Assembly (NCBI RefSeq): GCF_030580955.1
Contig: NZ_JAUQON010000012.1
Span: forward strand, 100,383-164,382
Origin: Hymenobacter convexus
GTDB lineage: Bacteria; Bacteroidota; Bacteroidia; Cytophagales; Hymenobacteraceae
Length of the DNA stretch: 64,000 nt
Direction: 5' to 3'
The translations under genes were made by a program, and so were the position numbers. Positions 62,459-64,000 of this stretch are shown here, in pieces. Below the pieces are notes generated by a model that did no database searches, had not been told where the DNA came from, and saw only the letters and a program-made list of their open reading frames with translations. Positions within the stretch are counted from its first letter, which is position 1. Each line of letters starts with the position of its first letter.

Positions 62459-62470
62459 TTGCGAAATAAA

Positions 62471-62579
62471 GGACGGTCATGCTGAGCGTAGTCGAAGCAT
62501 CTCTACCGCGCAACGCAATTCAATTGACGGGATTTACTACTACGGTAAAGATGCTTCGCTGCGCTCTGCATGACCGTCC
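62471..62579. repeat. Palindromic element, hybrid family A
   Basis: The left arm (ggtcatgctgagcgtagtcgaagc) is of the gctgagcg type, whereas the right arm (gcttcgctgcgctctgcatgacc) is of the gcagagcg type. Outer ends ggacggtcatg and catgaccgtcc match. The arms therefore come from two subtypes. It lies between the convergent methyltransferase and deacetylase genes. Confidence 0.85.
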
Positions 62580-62580
62580 T

Positions 62581-63483
62581 TTACCCCCACAAGCTGGCCG
62601 CTACCCGGAACGTGTTGGCGTGGGCTTCCACGATGTCGATAATGCGCTCGGAGTAGCCGCCTCCCATGCACACCACCACAGGCAGCTGGTGACGGTGGCA
62701 GAGGCTGAGCACGATTTCATCGCGCCGGCGGCAGCCGTCGCGGGTGAGGCCGAGGTGGCCCAGCTTGTCGGTGGCCAGCACATCGACGCCGGCGAGGTAG
62801 AACACGAAATCGGGCTGCACCTCGGCCAGCAGACGCGGGAACGTGTCGGCGAGCAGCTTCAGGAACGGGGCGTCGTCGGTGCCGTCGGGCAGGGGCAGGT
62901 CGAGGTCGGACTGCTCTTTGCGGGCGGGATAGTTGCGGGCGCCGTGCATGGAGAAGGTGAACACACGCGGCTCGTGCTGGAAAATGGTGGCCGTGCCGTT
63001 GCCCTGGTGCACGTCGAGGTCGACAATGAGCACCTGGCGGGCGTGGCCGTGGGCCAGCAGCCAGGCGGCCGCGGCGGCCTGGTCATTTAGCAGGCAGAAG
63101 CCCTCGCCCCGGTCGCGAAACGCGTGGTGCGTGCCGCCCGCAATGTTGAACGCCACGCCGTGCGTGAGCGCCCGGCGCGCGCACTCAATGGTGCCGCCCA
63201 GGATGGTGATTTCGCGCTCAAACAGCTCCGCCGACCACGGGAAGCCGGTGGCCCGTTCCTCCTGCCGGGTGAGCTGGCCGAGGCGCAGGCGCTGATAGTA
63301 GCCGGCGTCGTGCACGCGCAAAATGTCCTCGTCGGGCGGCGGCTGGGCGGCGAAGAAATCGGCTGTTGTGGCCGTGCCTTCGCGCAGGAGCTGTTCGGGC
63401 AGCAGCTCATACTTCAGCATCGGAAAGCGGTGGCCGTCGGGCAGCGCGTGGGCGTAGTTGGGGGCGAAGGCAATGGAGAGCAT
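62581..63483 (-). CDS. Histone-deacetylase-family hydrolase
   Basis: A 300-residue arginase/deacetylase-fold protein. It has the two His in GGTHHAFRDRGEGFCLLND, the zinc set Asp-x-His in LIVDLDVHQGNGTATIF, the third ligand in YLAGVDVLATDKLGHL, and a Gly-rich VCMGGGYSE end. Bacterial members act on acetylated polyamines, acetoin-pathway or unknown amides. The neighbouring genes do not tell the substrate. Confidence 0.92.
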   Translation of the reverse strand: MLSIAFAPNYAHALPDGHRFPMLKYELLPEQLLREGTATTADFFAAQPPPDEDILRVHDAGYYQRLRLGQLTRQEERATGFPWSAELFEREITILGGTIECARRALTHGVAFNIAGGTHHAFRDRGEGFCLLNDQAAAAAWLLAHGHARQVLIVDLDVHQGNGTATIFQHEPRVFTFSMHGARNYPARKEQSDLDLPLPDGTDDAPFLKLLADTFPRLLAEVQPDFVFYLAGVDVLATDKLGHLGLTRDGCRRRDEIVLSLCHRHQLPVVVCMGGGYSERIIDIVEAHANTFRVAASLWG

Positions 63484-63783
63484 CGGGCAGGCAACAATAT
63501 AAACGCCGCAATGGCTGCGGCATTCGGATTCCGTTGAGGCAAGAAAACAGCGCTGATTTATTGCAATGCGTGACTAGCGGTGGCGAAACGAGCGGCGCGG
63601 GGCGGCGGCGTTATCATGTTGGCCTCATGCAAAGAAGCTAAGTTTGCCCAAAGCCAACGGGCTGAGTGGCTCACGGCGGTCTGTGGCCAGACCAAACTTT
63701 TGCCAGTGTCCGCTACGTTCTCCGGGCCGGACTGTTTATTTCAACTACCTGGTTTATTTGTTTCTGCCCTCACCTCCCCTGCT
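63484..63783. other. Divergent intergenic region
   Basis: About 300 bases between the deacetylase and the last gene. It contains a plus-strand promoter (63619-63646). Nothing else was recognised. Confidence 0.5.
63619..63646 (+). promoter_or_regulatory. Bacteroidota-type promoter
   Basis: TTG at 63619-63621 and a perfect TAAGTTTG at 63639-63646 with following C. The spacer is 17 bases, slightly short. It lies 137 bases before the last gene, leaving a long leader. Confidence 0.6.
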
Positions 63784-64000
63784 ATGAAAACCCTCTTATT
63801 CTTCATGCTGCTCAGCTTTTGGCTGCTGGCGGGCACCGCGCAGGCCCAGCCGGGCGGCGCAGCCCTGGCCGCCGGGCCGCCGCAAACCGAATTGCCCGGC
63901 CAGGGCCCTGGCGAGGCGCCCATCAAAGCGGTGCCGCGCGCCGGCCACCAGGCCAAGCCGCGCCGCCTCGACGCCAACGGCCAGCCCAACGCCCGGCAGG
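63784..64000 (+). CDS. Secreted protein, partial at the right edge
   Basis: The start of a gene that runs off the window. A clean signal peptide (LLFFMLLSFWLLAGTAQAQ, about 22 residues) is followed by a Gly/Pro/Ala-rich low-complexity stretch up to the edge. The family cannot be named from the 72 residues available. Confidence 0.6.
   Translation, partial: MKTLLFFMLLSFWLLAGTAQAQPGGAALAAGPPQTELPGQGPGEAPIKAVPRAGHQAKPRRLDANGQPNARQ

Overview
The window comes from a GC-rich member of the Bacteroidota, most likely a Cytophagales of the Hymenobacter type. The reasons are type IX secretion sorting domains (type A and type B), Bacteroidota-style promoters (TTG, about 19-20 bases, TAnnTTTG), and many short palindromic elements of the kind that read as ...HAERSEAS... 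when translated. No rRNA, tRNA, CRISPR array, transposase or prophage gene was seen.

Layout. 1-3.7 kb: a di-haem peroxidase lipoprotein, a Thr-rich small lipoprotein and a type B T9SS cargo protein. 3.9-11.4 kb: a PqqD-like protein, an ATP-grasp ligase and a PLP decarboxylase, then an overlapping trio (urea-transporter/M23-peptidase fusion, YaiO-like outer-membrane barrel, TPR protein) and a degenerate carrier-protein-like gene. 11.4-14.8 kb: small genes, class II aldolase and an aldo-keto reductase. 14.9-25.5 kb (minus strand): a seven-gene cluster that is the most unusual part of the window. It encodes a vWA-like lipoprotein, a three-helix membrane protein, a tubulin-like GTPase, a very large actin/Hsp70-like protein, a proline-rich bitopic protein, and a ZorA/MotA-like and ZorB/MotB-like proton-channel pair. 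25.9-35.9 kb: housekeeping and regulation (ferredoxin reductase and ferredoxin, ECF sigma factor with zinc-finger partner, DUF1223, KdsC-like phosphatase, two divergent NarL-type regulators, DUF1345, nicotinate phosphoribosyltransferase).

36.0-49.4 kb (minus strand): a purine and pyrimidine biosynthesis block, transcribed pyrD-like, pyrF, pyrE, purL, purQ, purC-purE fusion, NTF2-like, purD, purN, purF, purM. It is preceded by a promoter and a leader or small RNA with three terminator-like hairpins. 50-54 kb: secreted nuclease and a large T9SS type A protein. 54-58.4 kb: a sigma-54 response regulator paired with a hybrid kinase. 59.3-62.5 kb: flavoprotein, type III polyketide synthase and methyltransferase, the gene set of phenolic lipid pathways. 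62.6-64 kb: histone-deacetylase-like enzyme and the start of a secreted protein.

At least 16 palindromic elements of about 100-200 bp, in seven or more sequence families, lie between genes. They are dense inside the ZorAB-like cluster, where four of the six gene junctions hold elements of different families, and some have been captured into gene ends (YaiO-like N-terminus, PurN C-terminus, polyketide synthase C-terminus).
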